From: Spirochaetota bacterium
Lineage (GTDB): Bacteria > Spirochaetota > UBA4802 > UBA5368
Direction: 5' to 3'
Length of the DNA: 64,000 bases
Assembly: GCA_035477215.1 (NCBI GenBank)
Contig: DATIKU010000016.1
Coordinates: forward strand, 34,706-98,705
Shown in pieces: positions 16,618 through 25,485 of this stretch. A model generated the notes under the pieces. It was not told the DNA's origin and searched no databases. It saw only the letters and a list, made by a program, of their open reading frames with translations. Position numbers and translations under genes: made by a program. Positions within the stretch are counted from its first letter, which is position 1, and every line of letters begins with the position of its first letter.

Positions 16618-17826
16618 ATGAAGACCCTGTTTAGAGAAACATTCCGCCGCTTTATCGATGCCGCAGGTATACTCAGAAAAGAGAAGGTGTCCCGCCTTTT
16701 CTTGGTTTTCCTCATTACGGTAAGCCTGTTCGGGACCGCAGTCTATTACTTTGAACATCTCGAGCCGGGCGCGCTCATCAAAACGATAGGCGACGGGATC
16801 TGGTGGGGCTTCATCACCATCACCACGGTCGGTTATGGAGATAAATTCCCCGTAACCTGGCCCGGCAAGGTTCTCGCCATTTTAATGATCGGAACGGGTA
16901 TGATCCTGACCATCGTCATCTCCGGCACCATCGCGTCGATCCTTGTAGAGCGAAAAATGAAGGAGGGCAAGGGATTGCAGAAAATAAACCTGAGCGACCA
17001 CCTTATCATCTGCGGATGGAACCAGAACGCCGTGAGGATACTCCACGGCCTTCAGGCGATCTGCGATAAAAACCGGAAGAAGCTCGACGCGGTACTGGTC
17101 AACGACCTCGATATCGACACTCTCAACGAACTGCAGTTCACGTACGCATCCAAGTTTCTTTCGATCGAATTCGTCCGGGGCAACTTTACTCACGAGCAGA
17201 CCCTTGAAAACGCGAATATCCGCCAGGCTCGCTCCATACTACTCCTTGCCGACGAGTCGGGGGAAAACTCCCTCGGTAACGCCGACGAGAGGGTCGTGCT
17301 CGCGGCGTACGCCGTCAACAATATCAATCCGGGGGCGCGCATAAGCGCCGAGATCATCAATCCTCAAAACGAGCAGTACCTCAAGCGCACGAGCGTGGAG
17401 AGCGTCGTGGTCAACGGCGAGTTCAACAGCTTTCTGCTTATCAATTCGGCCATGCATCCAGGCGTCCCGCAGGCGCTCAGGGAGCTGATGTCTTTCAATC
17501 TCGGGCGCGGAGTTACGTCTGTACCGGTTCCGTCGCACTACGTGGGAAAAAGCTTCCAGGATCTTTTCGGCTTCATCAGGGACCGCGACGGAAGCCTGCT
17601 GATAGGTGTCATTTCCGAATCCAGGAAACTCTCAATCGACGACTTCCTCTCCGAGGACCCATCGTCGATTGACGATTTCATAAAAAGAAAATTCGCCGAA
17701 TCACAGCTCGACTACTTCGCCGACACGGGCGGCAAGCTCAATGTACTGGTAAATCCGGGATGGCACTATGTGATCCAGGGAAACGACCGCGCGCTGGTGA
17801 TCGACGGGACGAAGGTGAAGGAATGA
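16618..17826 (+). CDS. MthK-like potassium channel with RCK (TrkA-N) domain
   Basis: 402 residues. Two transmembrane helices (about 26-45 and 86-110) flank a pore with the selectivity filter TTVGYGD at 69-75. From residue 128 an RCK domain starts with the beta1 motif HLIICGWNQNAVRIL, closely like MthK, followed by NNINPGARISAEIINPQN and a TrkA-C-like end. Such channels are gated by ions or nucleotides bound to the RCK ring. The stop overlaps the start of a cyclic-nucleotide-binding gene (ATGA), so the two are made together. The C-terminal part has the extended acidic loop LSEDPSSIDDF. Confidence 0.92.
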   Translation: MKTLFRETFRRFIDAAGILRKEKVSRLFLVFLITVSLFGTAVYYFEHLEPGALIKTIGDGIWWGFITITTVGYGDKFPVTWPGKVLAILMIGTGMILTIVISGTIASILVERKMKEGKGLQKINLSDHLIICGWNQNAVRILHGLQAICDKNRKKLDAVLVNDLDIDTLNELQFTYASKFLSIEFVRGNFTHEQTLENANIRQARSILLLADESGENSLGNADERVVLAAYAVNNINPGARISAEIINPQNEQYLKRTSVESVVVNGEFNSFLLINSAMHPGVPQALRELMSFNLGRGVTSVPVPSHYVGKSFQDLFGFIRDRDGSLLIGVISESRKLSIDDFLSEDPSSIDDFIKRKFAESQLDYFADTGGKLNVLVNPGWHYVIQGNDRALVIDGTKVKE

Positions 17827-18329
17827 CCGAATTCGAAAAATTCAGGGATACGGTAATCCTCAGGGGCATTTCCGAGATGGAGGCGCGCACCCTGTTCGAC
17901 TACTGCAAGCGAGCGGTGTTCGAGAAGGGCGACCTCATCATGGAGGAGGGCGAGGAACGCAACAGCATGTTCTTTTTCATCGAGGGGGAGGCGGTTGTTT
18001 CCAATGTCATCACCATGAAGGTTTCGAACGAGCGCGGGTACAGCGATGTCGAGAAGTCCCTGGTGCGCCTTCGGGCCGAACAGGTCGGCCTCCTGGGCGA
18101 GATGTCGGTGTTCGAGGAACAGCCTCGCTCGGCCACCGTCAAAGCCTTCGAGACCTGCGTGCTTTACGAGATAGACAAAGACGATTTCAATGAGTTTCTG
18201 AAAGTGCATCCCGATATCGGCGCAAGGATACTTGCCAATATCGCCGGCATATTGTGTGCGCGCATTCGCGGAGGAAACCGCGATATTCTGAAGCTCACCA
18301 CCGCGCTCAGCATCGCGCTCTCCCGATAG
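17823..18329 (+). CDS. Soluble cyclic nucleotide-binding domain protein
   Basis: 168 residues, consisting almost only of a CNB domain: GDLIMEEGEERNSMFFFIEGEAVV forms the jelly roll entry, and GLLGEMSVFEEQPRSATV is the phosphate-binding cassette with the conserved Glu and Arg. No DNA-binding helix-turn-helix follows, so it is not a CRP-type transcription factor. The start is at 17823, overlapping the channel gene by four bases, because the sequence MTEFEKF then joins smoothly to the domain. It probably acts on the channel as a separate regulatory subunit. Ligand, cAMP, cGMP or none, is not settled. Confidence 0.88.
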   Translation: MTEFEKFRDTVILRGISEMEARTLFDYCKRAVFEKGDLIMEEGEERNSMFFFIEGEAVVSNVITMKVSNERGYSDVEKSLVRLRAEQVGLLGEMSVFEEQPRSATVKAFETCVLYEIDKDDFNEFLKVHPDIGARILANIAGILCARIRGGNRDILKLTTALSIALSR

Positions 18330-18330
18330 A

Positions 18331-18355
18331 ACGTCCACCATTTCCCCGTGGACGT
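18331..18355. terminator. Weak hairpin between convergent CNB and HEAT genes
   Basis: Perfect 8-bp arms ACGTCCAC and GTGGACGT around a 9-base loop in the 28 bases between two convergent stop codons. No U-tract, so termination is only a possibility. Confidence 0.35.
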
Positions 18356-18357
18356 CG

Positions 18358-19233
18358 CTACTTCGCCTCGCCCCTGTCCGGACGGTTTGTTCCGGATTCA
18401 CCCTGTTGCCTGCCGGCCATGATGCGGTCCAGTCTCTCGTCCTCCTCCCTCTCTCGCTGCCGCTTCCGCATTGTCGCAAGTCGGGCCGCGGCGATGTCGA
18501 TCTCCCGCTTCACCCAGTCCATGTTTTCAATCTCGCGCGCCTTCGCGAGGTTTTCGAGCGAGCCGGCGCGGCCGACCTCTCCAAGGTAAACGGCCGCCCG
18601 GAACCTAACTTCGGGATCGCGGCTCTTCAGGCCTTCCTCCAGGAGCGTCGTGTTTTTTTCAACGTCATCGCCCAGCGCCACGAGCGCATAAACGCCGGCA
18701 AGCCGAACGCGCTCCACTGGGGATCCGGCCGCAATATCGCGCAATCGTGGTGCGTGTGATGCATTCTCTGAAAGCGCCGCGGTCCGGATCGCCTCGAACA
18801 GAACACCTTCGTCGCCGGAGGACAGGCCGTCATTGACAACACCCTCTGCCGCGGCCGACTTGAAGAAACTGAGCGCAAACAGAATGGATCTCTTCACCTC
18901 GGGGCTTTCTTCGCCACCATAGCGCATAACGAGATGGGGCACGGCGCGATCGTCACGAAGCCTTCCAAGCGCTTCCGCCGCGACGGAACGGGTCCGCACG
19001 TGGCGCCGGGCTGCAGACTCCTTATCGCGCCCGCTGTTCAGGTTCTCAACAAGGTAAAAAAACGCCGCCTTGTTGCCGGCAAAGCCGAGTTGCAGCATGG
19101 CGTCTATTCGCCGCTCGTGCGACCCCGAGCGCAGCGACTCAATGTACCGGTTTTCAGCAGTCGGGGCGCCGGACGGAATCGCGAAGACCATGACAAACGC
19201 TGTGGCGCATAACATATGCTCGCGGACTCTCAT
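18358..19233 (-). CDS. Secreted HEAT-repeat protein
   Basis: 291 residues from ATG 19231-19233 with AAGGAG nine bases upstream. A signal peptide (residues about 1-27, ATAFVMVFAIPSGAPTA) precedes several HEAT/PBS-lyase-like helical repeats: RSVAAEALGRLRDDRAVPHL, SPEVKRSILFALSFF, VERVRLAGVYALVALGDD and DPEVRFRAAVYLGEVGRA. The C-terminus is strongly charged (RKRQREREEDERLDRIM). HEAT arrays serve as scaffolds; the partner is unknown. Convergent with the CNB gene. Confidence 0.82.
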   Translation of the reverse strand: MRVREHMLCATAFVMVFAIPSGAPTAENRYIESLRSGSHERRIDAMLQLGFAGNKAAFFYLVENLNSGRDKESAARRHVRTRSVAAEALGRLRDDRAVPHLVMRYGGEESPEVKRSILFALSFFKSAAAEGVVNDGLSSGDEGVLFEAIRTAALSENASHAPRLRDIAAGSPVERVRLAGVYALVALGDDVEKNTTLLEEGLKSRDPEVRFRAAVYLGEVGRAGSLENLAKAREIENMDWVKREIDIAAARLATMRKRQREREEDERLDRIMAGRQQGESGTNRPDRGEAK

Positions 19234-19285
19234 CAACAGTCTCCTTGGTGGGAGAATGGCCCGAGTCTATATCCAAAGATTATAA

Positions 19286-19313
19286 TTGACAAGCCATTTT
19301 CGTCTGTTAGATT
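19286..19313 (+). promoter_or_regulatory. Sigma70 promoter for the nucleotidyltransferase fusion gene
   Basis: TTGACA at 19286-19291 and TAGATT at 19308-19313 with a 16-base spacer. It leaves a leader of about 150 bases before the start at 19474. Confidence 0.55.
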
Positions 19314-19473
19314 TTCATTCGCAGCGGCATTATCGTGATTTTTATCACAATCCGGGAATATTGAAGCTTTCCCCGCGCATGCCCGGCGAAGGGATCGCAT
19401 TCCCGGGTTTCGCGAAAACTCGAATATTTTCGCGCCCCGAGCCGTGAGAGGGACGCCGGAGGACGGTGATCAA

Positions 19474-21963
19474 ATGAAAGCGATCATTATGGCCGGCGGA
19501 GAGGGGACGCGGCTACGGCCGCTCACCAGCAACCGCCCCAAGCCGATGATTCCCATCATCAACAAACCGGTAATCGAGCACACCGTCAACCTTCTCAGAA
19601 AAAAGGGTATCACCGATATCGTAGTAAGCCTCTTCTACAGGCCGGAAAACGTTCAGAACTACTTCGGGGACGGCTCCGAGTGGGACGTCAATATCACCTA
19701 CTCCATAGAGGAGTCCCCCCTGGGGACCGCGGGCGGGGTCAAACAGGCCGCGGGCAATACCCGCAATACCGTGATCGTTCTCAGCGGGGACGGCATCATC
19801 GATTTCGATATCGACAAGATTCTCAAGTTCCACCGCGAAAAGCGGTCGCCGTTTACAGTCGTACTCACACGGGTGGCCGAACCGGTCGACTACGGAATTG
19901 TAATAACAAAAGACGACGGCCGTATCGACAAATTCCTCGAAAAGCCCGCGTGGAGCGAAGTTTTCAGCGACACCGTAAACACCGGAATGTATGTCATCGA
20001 ACCCCAAATACTCAACCGCTTCATACCCGAAGACACCAAATATGATTTTTCCACGGACCTGTTTCCCATTTTACAGGAAAGGGGAGTCCCGCTGTACGGA
20101 TTCATCGCCGACGGATACTGGTGCGACGTGGGCACCCTCAACTCGTACCGCGAAGTACACCGCGCGATTCTCGACGGCCTCGTCAATATCGAATTCCCCG
20201 GAAAAAAAATCGGGGAGAACGTCTGGGTCGGGCGCAACGTCGAAATTTCACCCGAGGCGGTCATCCATGGCCCGGTCGTACTCGGTAATTTTGTAAGGGT
20301 CAAGTCCGGGGCCGAGATATCGGAGTTCAGCGTTATCGGCGACGGCTGCGTAATCGACGAGGGAGCCTCGGTCAAGAGGAGCATCATCCTTCCTAACACG
20401 ATCGTCGGACCGAAGAGCGAGCTTCGCGGTGCGGTCATTGGAAAACGCTGCGTCATTGAAAGCGGCGTCACCATCTACGAGGGAGCGGTGGTCAGCGACG
20501 ACTGCGAGATCGGCAGCGGTTCGGAAATCCCCCCGGGCATCCGGGTGTGGCCCGAAAAGATCGTCGAACAGGGCACCCGCCTCACCACCGACCTCATATG
20601 GGGACGGACCGAAAAAAAGGTGCTCTTCGGGACCGACGGCATCCTCGGCTCATTCAACACCAAGATCACGCCGGAATTCAGCGCCAGGCTCGGTTCGGCC
20701 CTGGGCGCCTTCCTGGGAAAAAACACCATCGTGATAATAAGCCGCGACACGACCGCGGCGGCGCGCCTCATCAAGCGCGCGCTTACGGCCGGCCTCCTCT
20801 CCATGGGGGTCGAGGTGTATGACATGGAGATTGAATCCATTCCCATCAACCGCTATTCGACGCGCTTTATCAGCGCCGATCTGGGCATCTACGTGCAGGT
20901 ATCGCCCATGACCGGCCTCCAGTTCGTCCAGATCAAGGTATTCAACAAACTCGGTTTCCAGATATCGGTAGCCGAGGAAAAGAAGATCGAAAGCATCTTT
21001 TACCGCGGAGACTATCCGCGCAAGGACGCTTTCGAGGTCGGAAAACTCGTATACCCGATACACCATCTCGAGTCGTACCTGTCGAACGTAAAAAGGTACG
21101 TCAATCACGAGATACTCTCGAAAAAACGTTTTAACATCATCGTCGACTGTTTCAACGGAGCGACGTCCTATGTCTTCCCCGACCTGCTCGTAAGCCTGGG
21201 CTGCAGCGTGTCGGTGCTCCGGGGACAGATCAAGGAAACGCTGAGCGAGAATGAGTTAAGGCTCGAGACACGAAAGGCGCTGGAGGAAATAGTCGACATG
21301 GCGCGGGCGAACCGCGAGATCGGCGTCATAATCGGTCCGCATGGAGAATACCTGACCATCATTGACGAAAGGGGGAATGTGCTCTCATCCGACGAGACGG
21401 GCGCCCTTTTGGCCCTGTATTATATGAAATACCGCGGCGAGAAGACGATCAACATTCCGATAGTGTCGCCATCGGTAATCGAGAAGGTCGGCCATGCGTA
21501 CGGAGCGACGATACTGCGCACCAGCTCCAATATACGCGCCCCGCAGGAAGCACCCGATATCTTCCAGTCCGGACCATCCGGGCGGTATCCCTATCTCGAG
21601 ATGGCCTACGATCCCATGATCGTCGCCCTCATTATTCTCGAGCTCATCGCCACCGAAGACCGGCCCCTGCACGAACTGCGGGAGCGCCTGCCCCGCGGCA
21701 ACATCCACAGCACCTCGCTCCCCTGCAGCATGGAAGAGAAGGCGTCGGTCATGCGGATGCTCTCCTCGCTGTCGCCGCCAGAGGGGACCAGAATCGAGAT
21801 GATCGACGGCGTGCGGATTGTACGGGACAACGCCTGGACGCTCATTCTCCCGGACGCGACACTCCCCCTAATGCATTTCTATGCCGACGGCGATTCCATT
21901 GACGCCCGTGACGCGATACTCGAGGAGTTTATCCTCATGGTTAAAAAATTCAAGAAAGGATAA
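19474..21963 (+). CDS. Sugar-1-phosphate nucleotidyltransferase fused to a degenerate phosphomannomutase domain
   Basis: 829 residues from ATG 19474, with GGAGGA ten bases upstream. Residues 1-235 are a nucleotidyltransferase (IIMAGGEGTRLRPLT, RPKPMIPI, LSGDGIIDFD), 245-375 a left-handed beta-helix of hexapeptide repeats, and 385-829 a phosphoglucomutase/phosphomannomutase fold beginning VLFGTDGILG. The layout matches mannose-1-phosphate guanylyltransferase-type fusions. The mutase half lacks the phosphoserine motif TASHNP (here QVSPMT) and the metal loop DGDGDR (here GPHGEY), so it is probably inactive and may be regulatory. It would supply an activated sugar, probably GDP-mannose or a related nucleotide sugar, for glycans. 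Followed seven bases later by an M20 peptidase. Confidence 0.85.
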   Translation: MKAIIMAGGEGTRLRPLTSNRPKPMIPIINKPVIEHTVNLLRKKGITDIVVSLFYRPENVQNYFGDGSEWDVNITYSIEESPLGTAGGVKQAAGNTRNTVIVLSGDGIIDFDIDKILKFHREKRSPFTVVLTRVAEPVDYGIVITKDDGRIDKFLEKPAWSEVFSDTVNTGMYVIEPQILNRFIPEDTKYDFSTDLFPILQERGVPLYGFIADGYWCDVGTLNSYREVHRAILDGLVNIEFPGKKIGENVWVGRNVEISPEAVIHGPVVLGNFVRVKSGAEISEFSVIGDGCVIDEGASVKRSIILPNTIVGPKSELRGAVIGKRCVIESGVTIYEGAVVSDDCEIGSGSEIPPGIRVWPEKIVEQGTRLTTDLIWGRTEKKVLFGTDGILGSFNTKITPEFSARLGSALGAFLGKNTIVIISRDTTAAARLIKRALTAGLLSMGVEVYDMEIESIPINRYSTRFISADLGIYVQVSPMTGLQFVQIKVFNKLGFQISVAEEKKIESIFYRGDYPRKDAFEVGKLVYPIHHLESYLSNVKRYVNHEILSKKRFNIIVDCFNGATSYVFPDLLVSLGCSVSVLRGQIKETLSENELRLETRKALEEIVDMARANREIGVIIGPHGEYLTIIDERGNVLSSDETGALLALYYMKYRGEKTINIPIVSPSVIEKVGHAYGATILRTSSNIRAPQEAPDIFQSGPSGRYPYLEMAYDPMIVALIILELIATEDRPLHELRERLPRGNIHSTSLPCSMEEKASVMRMLSSLSPPEGTRIEMIDGVRIVRDNAWTLILPDATLPLMHFYADGDSIDARDAILEEFILMVKKFKKG

Positions 21964-21969
21964 GATACC

Positions 21970-23079
21970 ATGGCACCGATGTACGAAATAAACATGGAGC
22001 GCCTGCAAAATACGTTTATCGACCTGGTAAAAAGACCGTCGCCGTCGTGGAAGGAAAAGCCGGTAATCGAATACCTTGCGCCCATATTCAACGAGCTGGG
22101 CGTCTCCTGGTCGCTCCATCCATGCGGCCAGTCGCACAACCTGCTGGCCCGGATAGACGGAGATCCCGGCCGCAAGACCCTTTTGTTTTCATGCCACCTG
22201 GACACCGTGGTCCCCTGCGAAAACGTTGTTCCGGTTATCAGGAGCGGTAAAATAACCAGCGACGGGAAAACGGTCCTCGGGGGAGATGACAAGGCGGCGA
22301 TCGCCGCTTTTATCGAGGCCATGCGCATCCTCAAGGAAACCGACATGCGGCACGGCCCGCTCGAATTTCTCTTCTCATGCGCGGAGGAGATCGGGCTTTA
22401 CGGCATCAAGGGCTTCGATCTTTCGCTCATTCGCGCGGACTTCGCTTTCGTTTTCGACAGCGGCGGCGATATCGGCGGCATCGTACTCGAAGCCCCGACA
22501 CAGCTTACCATGGAACTCTTCGTCAAGGGTAAGGCCGCCCATGCGGGCATGGAGCCCGAGAAGGGCGTAAGCGCCATCCGTGTCCTCTCGGAAATCATCA
22601 CCCGCATGCCGCACGGACGAATCGACAAGGAAACGACCTCGAACGCGGGGATCATAAGCGGTGGCAAGGCCACCAATATCGTTGCGGAAAACGCCTACTG
22701 CAAACTGGAGGTCCGCTCGATCAAACCGGCGAAGCTGCGCTCGGTCGAGGCGCGGATTAAGAAAACGGCGACGGAAACGGCAGCCCGCCATGGAGCGAAA
22801 ATCAGGATAACGCGCAATCTCGAGTACTCCGGTTTTTCCCTCAGGGAGGACAGCCCCGTGGTGCGAATGGCGGCCTCCGCCGTTCGGAAGATCGGCAAGA
22901 CACCGCGCTACGAAAGCTCCGGCGGGGGCAGCGACACCAACATTATAAACCGCGCGGGGATAAGGGCGGTGAACCTCGCCATAGGCATGAGGGCTGTCCA
23001 CACCACGAAGGAATTCATCTACATGCGCGACATCGCATCGGGCACCCGTCTGGTGCTCGCCCTCATCGACTCCGCCTGA
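21970..23079 (+). CDS. M20-family metallopeptidase (tripeptidase/PepT-like)
   Basis: 369 residues. Metal ligands and catalytic residues are visible as FSCHLDTVVP (His and Asp), GGDDKAAIAAF (bridging Asp), SCAEEIGLYG (catalytic Glu and ligand Glu) and a late His in MRAVHTTKEF. The lid dimerisation domain with KAAHAGMEPEKGVSAI lies in the middle. The enzyme removes N-terminal residues from short peptides in the cytoplasm. It has a Shine-Dalgarno sequence and starts seven bases after the nucleotidyltransferase stop, so it is in the same operon although the functions are not obviously related. Confidence 0.87.
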   Translation: MAPMYEINMERLQNTFIDLVKRPSPSWKEKPVIEYLAPIFNELGVSWSLHPCGQSHNLLARIDGDPGRKTLLFSCHLDTVVPCENVVPVIRSGKITSDGKTVLGGDDKAAIAAFIEAMRILKETDMRHGPLEFLFSCAEEIGLYGIKGFDLSLIRADFAFVFDSGGDIGGIVLEAPTQLTMELFVKGKAAHAGMEPEKGVSAIRVLSEIITRMPHGRIDKETTSNAGIISGGKATNIVAENAYCKLEVRSIKPAKLRSVEARIKKTATETAARHGAKIRITRNLEYSGFSLREDSPVVRMAASAVRKIGKTPRYESSGGGSDTNIINRAGIRAVNLAIGMRAVHTTKEFIYMRDIASGTRLVLALIDSA

Positions 23080-23083
23080 GGCC

Positions 23084-23527
23084 TCAGCTGGCGCACCCCA
23101 GCTTTACCACGAAATACGCCCCGCAGATAAGCGTGAGCGGCAGCGTGAGAAAATAGGTGAGCAGGTCGCGCGAGGTGACGGCACTTGCGTGGATGACCTT
23201 CTTGCCGAAATACGAGTAATGGTAGTGCCGCGGGTCCTGGGACCGTCGGTAGATCCTCATCGAAACGCGCCCCTTTATGAAAAGCGAAAGCAAAAAAACC
23301 AGCCCGGATTCGATGAAGAGCATGCGGTCGAGGTTGAGCGCCTTGACCTCGGCGGGGCTTATGAGGACCAGCACGGCGAGAAAAATTCCTATGAAGATGT
23401 TGGTTATCGCGGTGGTAAGGAATCCCCTGAAATACCTGTCCTGCTTTTTCGAAATGTAGCTTATCAGGAAAAAGATGTGCGTCAGGAAGGATATCTGCAG
23501 TATGGTGATAAAAAAAAGCGCTATCAT
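23084..23527 (-). CDS. Integral membrane protein, four predicted helices
   Basis: 147 residues with hydrophobic segments at about 3-24, 36-60, 68-85 and 124-143, and a basic loop (RMRIYRRSQDPRHYHYS with slight variation) between the third and fourth. No family recognised. Its stop lies four bases from the stop of the convergent M20 peptidase. The 5' region overlaps the divergent promoter of the AMP-forming ligase. Confidence 0.65.
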   Translation of the reverse strand: MIALFFITILQISFLTHIFFLISYISKKQDRYFRGFLTTAITNIFIGIFLAVLVLISPAEVKALNLDRMLFIESGLVFLLSLFIKGRVSMRIYRRSQDPRHYHYSYFGKKVIHASAVTSRDLLTYFLTLPLTLICGAYFVVKLGCAS

Positions 23528-23563
23528 TCGTTGAACGGTTATTCATCCGGGATCCGTTATATC

Positions 23564-23592
23564 TTGACATCCGGGTTGAGTATGGGCATAGT
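23564..23592 (+). promoter_or_regulatory. Sigma70 promoter for the AMP-forming ligase gene
   Basis: TTGACA at 23564-23569 and CATAGT at 23587-23592, exactly 17 bases apart, 54 bases upstream of the GTG start. Confidence 0.5.
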
Positions 23593-23646
23593 ACCTGGAA
23601 AGTCAAGCAAAAGGGACCGTAGTCCCCCTTATTCAATCGAACCAGC

Positions 23647-25101
23647 GTGAGCGCGACAAACCTTTTTAACCTTTTACGCGCAGCAGCGGACGCGAAGCCG
23701 GATTCGCCATTCTTTTATCACAACGGACAGACGGTAAGCTACGTGCGCGCCCTGTCGGCGGCGGAAAGCCTGTCCGCCGCATTCGAAACACGCGGAATCG
23801 GGCGCGGAGAGCGCGTGATCATCCAGTTAAGTAACTCCCCTGAATTCATTTACGGCTTTCTCGCCCTCAACCGGATCGGGGCCGTCGCGGTACCGGTAAA
23901 CCCGGCCGCGCGCCGCCACGAGATGCGACGCTACGTCGAGCAATGCGAGCCGAAAGCTCTTATCACCACATCCGACAGGCTCGACGACCTTCGCCACGGA
24001 AGCTCGTATATACTTCCGCGCGATGCGATTATTCCGACCGATGTCGCCGGTGAATTCGTTTCGCTTTCGGAACCGGCCGGGAAGGCGCGCTCATCCGGTG
24101 GTGCAGTCTCCGTGGCGGACGACGAGCCCGCCGCCATCATTTACACGTCGGCCATGGACGGCTGTGCGCTCGGGGCGCTCATCACTCACCGGGGCATTTA
24201 CGAGACGGCGCGCGCCTCGGCCGATATCTTCGCCCGCCGGGACGATGTTTTCATCACTGTTCTACCGCTCTTCCATGCATTCGGCCTTACTTCATCGCTC
24301 TTCGTCCCCCTGTACAATATGGCTCCTCTGCACCTGCTCGGACACTTCTCCCCGAAGGCGGTGATGGCGGCGCTGAACGCAGGCTCTACGGTTTTCGCGG
24401 GGGTTCCGGCCATGTATAGCATACTGGCCTCCGTAATCCCCTCGGGTGCCCGGTTCCCCGGAATGCGCACATGGATATCCGGGGGGGAAGCCATATCGAC
24501 TCGGACACAGGCCATCATGATGGAGCATTTCGGTATCGACATTCGACAGGGATACGGGCTCACCGAGGCATCCCCGATCGTTACCTGGAACAGGCCCGGA
24601 ATGCCGAACCGCCACGGGTCGATCGGAACCCCGATGCCGTACAATCAGGCGAGAATTGCGCTGGATGGAAACGACCACCCTTCATGCAACACGGGCGAGA
24701 TCCTGGTGAAAGGCGTAAACGTGGTGCCGGGTTATTACCGGCGCCCGGATGCCACGGCCCTCCACATCGTCGACGGCTGGCTTCGCACCGGTGACACGGG
24801 ATATATCGATACCGACGGCTACTTTTATTTAACCGGACGCTCAAAAAACATGATCATCCGAAAGGGATTCAACGTCTATCCGCGCGAGGTCGAAACGCTA
24901 ATACTGAACCACCCCTCTATCGAAAGCGTCCTGGTTTCAGGACACTTTACGATGAATAACGACAGCACGTTCAAAGAATCACTCGAGGCCGAGATTACCG
25001 TAAAAAGGGGGCATGACCTGAGCGCTGACGCCATTCGCCTTTGGTGCCGCGAGAATTTTTCACTCTACAAGATTCCGGACACATTTATTGTACATTCTTA
25101 G
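23647..25101 (+). CDS. AMP-forming acyl-CoA synthetase/ligase family protein with an altered P-loop
   Basis: 484 residues from GTG 23647. The adenylate-forming fold is clear: motif A5 GYGLTEASP, A7 WLRTGDTGYIDTDGYFYLTG, A8 RSKNMIIRKGFNVYPREVE, and a lysine at the very end (LYKIPDTFI) corresponding to the catalytic A10 Lys. The A3 P-loop, normally YTSGTTGxPKG, is YTSAMDGCALG, having lost the Gly, both Thr and the Lys. Length is slightly short. By family it would activate a carboxylate, probably a fatty or aromatic acid, as acyl-AMP and then acyl-CoA. The P-loop change could slow ATP handling or shift its role. Stands alone behind its own promoter. Confidence 0.82.
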   Translation: MSATNLFNLLRAAADAKPDSPFFYHNGQTVSYVRALSAAESLSAAFETRGIGRGERVIIQLSNSPEFIYGFLALNRIGAVAVPVNPAARRHEMRRYVEQCEPKALITTSDRLDDLRHGSSYILPRDAIIPTDVAGEFVSLSEPAGKARSSGGAVSVADDEPAAIIYTSAMDGCALGALITHRGIYETARASADIFARRDDVFITVLPLFHAFGLTSSLFVPLYNMAPLHLLGHFSPKAVMAALNAGSTVFAGVPAMYSILASVIPSGARFPGMRTWISGGEAISTRTQAIMMEHFGIDIRQGYGLTEASPIVTWNRPGMPNRHGSIGTPMPYNQARIALDGNDHPSCNTGEILVKGVNVVPGYYRRPDATALHIVDGWLRTGDTGYIDTDGYFYLTGRSKNMIIRKGFNVYPREVETLILNHPSIESVLVSGHFTMNNDSTFKESLEAEITVKRGHDLSADAIRLWCRENFSLYKIPDTFIVHS

Positions 25102-25318
25102 GCGTTCAACTATTCGGCTGCGGCTGGGGTAGCGATAAAAAGGCTCCGTTGAAAAAAAGAGAGGTATCCGTGGAGAATACCTCGCGCAAATTTAGCGGAA
25201 TATTTGGAAGGAAATTAAAGTGTACCAGGAATATCCCAGCTCACTATATATTATAGAGCATATATCATGCCAGTAGTTAATAATACCCGAATATTAAGCC
25301 CAATAATTTTTCTCAAAC

Positions 25319-25338
25319 CGATTTTACTCGATTTTACT
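25319..25338 (+). repeat. Tandem CGATTTTACT repeat
   Basis: Two perfect copies of a 10-base unit in the AT-rich island. Short and possibly accidental, but the only exact tandem repeat seen in the intergenic DNA. Confidence 0.5.
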
Positions 25339-25442
25339 ATTCAATCACCGTGTAATGTTTAAATGGTTGCATGGTTATCGCAGTCAAGGCCCGGCAGAAT
25401 CGCCTGTTTTTCACAGAGATGTATTAATGCGAGGGGATTATC

Positions 25443-25478
25443 GTCCTGTATTTAGTACACATGTACTGAATACAGGAC
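25443..25478. repeat. 36-base near-perfect palindrome
   Basis: Arms of 16 bases, GTCCTGTATTTAGTAC and GTACTGAATACAGGAC, differ by a single base pair around a 4-base centre (ACAT). It lies seven bases beyond the stop of the minus-strand gene at 25486. There is no U-tract on that side, while T6 follows on the plus side. It could be a terminator, a protein-binding operator or the mark of a small mobile element. Confidence 0.7.
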
Positions 25479-25485
25479 ATCTTTC

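Larger units (their letters stand above)
25102..25485. other. 384-base AT-rich intergenic island
   Basis: Clearly richer in A and T than its surroundings, especially 25180-25370. It holds a tandem CGATTTTACT pair (25319-25338) and the 36-base palindrome at 25443-25478, but no ORF with a ribosome site. It separates the ligase gene (ending 25101) from the minus-strand secreted protein (ending 25486). Confidence 0.6.
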
